Assembly: GCA_018673175.1 (NCBI GenBank)
Contig: JABHDF010000071.1
Span: 1-33,020, forward strand
Direction of reading: 5' to 3'
Origin: Rhodobiaceae bacterium
GTDB lineage: Bacteria > Pseudomonadota > Alphaproteobacteria > RS24
DNA: 33,020 nucleotides
Every line of letters starts with the position of its first letter. Positions within the stretch are counted from its first letter, which is position 1. Positions 32,181 to 33,020 of this stretch are shown here, piece after piece. A model generated the notes under the pieces. It was not told the DNA's origin, searched no databases, and saw only the letters and a list, made by a program, of their open reading frames with translations. Both the position numbers and the translations under genes were made by a program.

Positions 32181-33020
32181 ATGAGTGATACGCCAGATAT
32201 TTACGATGATGAGATTGATCTCAAAGAGCTGATAGTCACGCTTTGGGAGGGCAAGCTCGATATCATTCGCATTACGGGCGTGTCTGCTGTTTTTTCTGTT
32301 GTTTTCGCCCTCTTGCTACCAAATATTTATCACTCAACAGCGACATTGGCGCCTGCTACAATGGGCGAGCAGGGCATGCTCGGCAATTTAGCCTCTCAAT
32401 ATGGCGGGCTTGCAAGCTTGGCCGGTGTTAACCTTCCTGAAGGTGCGCTGACGAAAAAAGATCTTGCCCTTGAGGTGGTTAAATCGCGCAAGTTCATTAA
32501 TCAATTTGTGAAAACTCATAATATTAAGCCGCAATTAATGGCTGTTGATTATTGGGATAGCGAAACAGGTGAGCTTGTCCTCAATGACAGTGTCTATGAT
32601 GTCAAAGCCAAGAAATGGCTTGAGGATGAAGAGCCTCTTAATATTGATGTTTATGAGAGCTTCGAAAGTGCTCTCATATTGGAAGATGATCAATCAACTG
32701 GCATTGTTAAATTGGGCTTTAAACACAAAAGCCCGGTGGAAGCTCAAAAATGGACAAATTGGCTGCTCACAGATCTCAATAATGCCATTCGCGAAAAAGA
32801 TATTACAGAAGCTGAAAGTGCCATTGAATATTTGCGTCAACAAGTTCGCGCGACACCGCTCGCTGAGCTGAAGAAGGTTTTTTACACCCTTATTAGGTCG
32901 CAAACAGAGACAATAATGCTCGCTCAAGTGCGCGAAGAATATGTTTTTACAGCTATTGATCCGGCAGTTGTCCCCGAAAAGAAATCTGAACCAAGCCGCG
33001 CCTTAATCTGTATTTTAATC
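32181..33020 (+). CDS. Wzz-family chain-length determinant / co-polymerase, cut by right edge
   Basis: An ATG at 32181, 11 nt after the export gene with GGGG at 32169-32172 region as ribosome site, opens a frame that runs to the window end without a stop (280 codons). It begins EIDLKELIVTLWEGKL, followed by the first membrane helix (about 29-50), an alpha-helical periplasmic region (about 50-260), and the proline-containing segment DPAVVPEKKSEPSRA that precedes the second membrane helix, which starts as the window ends. Wzz proteins set polysaccharide length in the inner membrane and contact Wza. Whether a tyrosine-kinase domain is fused beyond the edge cannot be seen. An N-terminal relic of a paralogue lies at 24611-24876. 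Confidence 0.9.
   Translation, partial: MSDTPDIYDDEIDLKELIVTLWEGKLDIIRITGVSAVFSVVFALLLPNIYHSTATLAPATMGEQGMLGNLASQYGGLASLAGVNLPEGALTKKDLALEVVKSRKFINQFVKTHNIKPQLMAVDYWDSETGELVLNDSVYDVKAKKWLEDEEPLNIDVYESFESALILEDDQSTGIVKLGFKHKSPVEAQKWTNWLLTDLNNAIREKDITEAESAIEYLRQQVRATPLAELKKVFYTLIRSQTETIMLAQVREEYVFTAIDPAVVPEKKSEPSRALICILI

Overview
The window looks like a chromosomal segment of an alphaproteobacterium, probably free-living and aerobic. The basis is protein-level resemblance (GatCAB in the order C-A-B, a glutaryl-CoA dehydrogenase, a penicillin/AHL-type acylase, a coniferyl-aldehyde-type dehydrogenase) plus a candidate Irr-type iron operator, a mainly alphaproteobacterial signal. This is inference; no 16S or other marker is present.

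Layout: 1-155 is a non-coding 14-bp tandem repeat that runs off the left edge. 261-3503 is gatC-gatA-gatB. A minus-strand group follows, read from 6566 down to 3500: two isomerase-type crotonases and a serine beta-lactamase-family hydrolase broken by a one-base frameshift. An aldehyde dehydrogenase (6671-8128, own terminator) and glutaryl-CoA dehydrogenase (8218-9402) follow. A small globin and a peroxiredoxin diverge from an intergenic region holding TTAGAA-N3-TTCTAA. A ferredoxin-reductase-like flavoprotein (minus) comes next. The tight operon 11850-14289 encodes a TauD-type dioxygenase, a glutathione S-transferase with an extra C-terminal segment, and an SDR-fold protein carrying both diagnostic motifs of halohydrin dehalogenases. 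A small membrane protein, an Ogt-type alkyltransferase, a penicillin-acylase-family Ntn hydrolase, a YhiN/HI0933 flavoprotein, a SulP transporter, a renalase-like flavoprotein and an Old Yellow Enzyme homologue complete the housekeeping/catabolic half.

From about 22.7 kb the DNA becomes visibly more AT-rich and the content switches to envelope polysaccharide genes: a cupin, a WecA-like glycan-1-P transferase with a Wzz fragment just upstream, a tiny membrane-peptide ORF whose ribosome site lies in a hairpin, a small regulator-like gene with an in-frame stop, a MASE1-like membrane protein, a NusG/RfaH-like antiterminator, a second decayed WecA copy, a secreted protein of unknown function, a Wzi-family outer-membrane protein, a large Wza-type export protein with six SLBB-like repeats, and a Wzz co-polymerase cut by the right edge. 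The locus has an intact assembly/export line (WecA, Wzi, Wza, Wzz) beside relics of a second set, suggesting turnover or recombination of the polysaccharide cluster.

The most notable candidate for an undescribed system is the dioxygenase-GST-halohydrin-dehalogenase-like operon. Haloalcohol or epoxide chemistry could be coupled there to glutathione conjugation, with an alkylation-repair gene close by. The function is inferred from motifs and context only.
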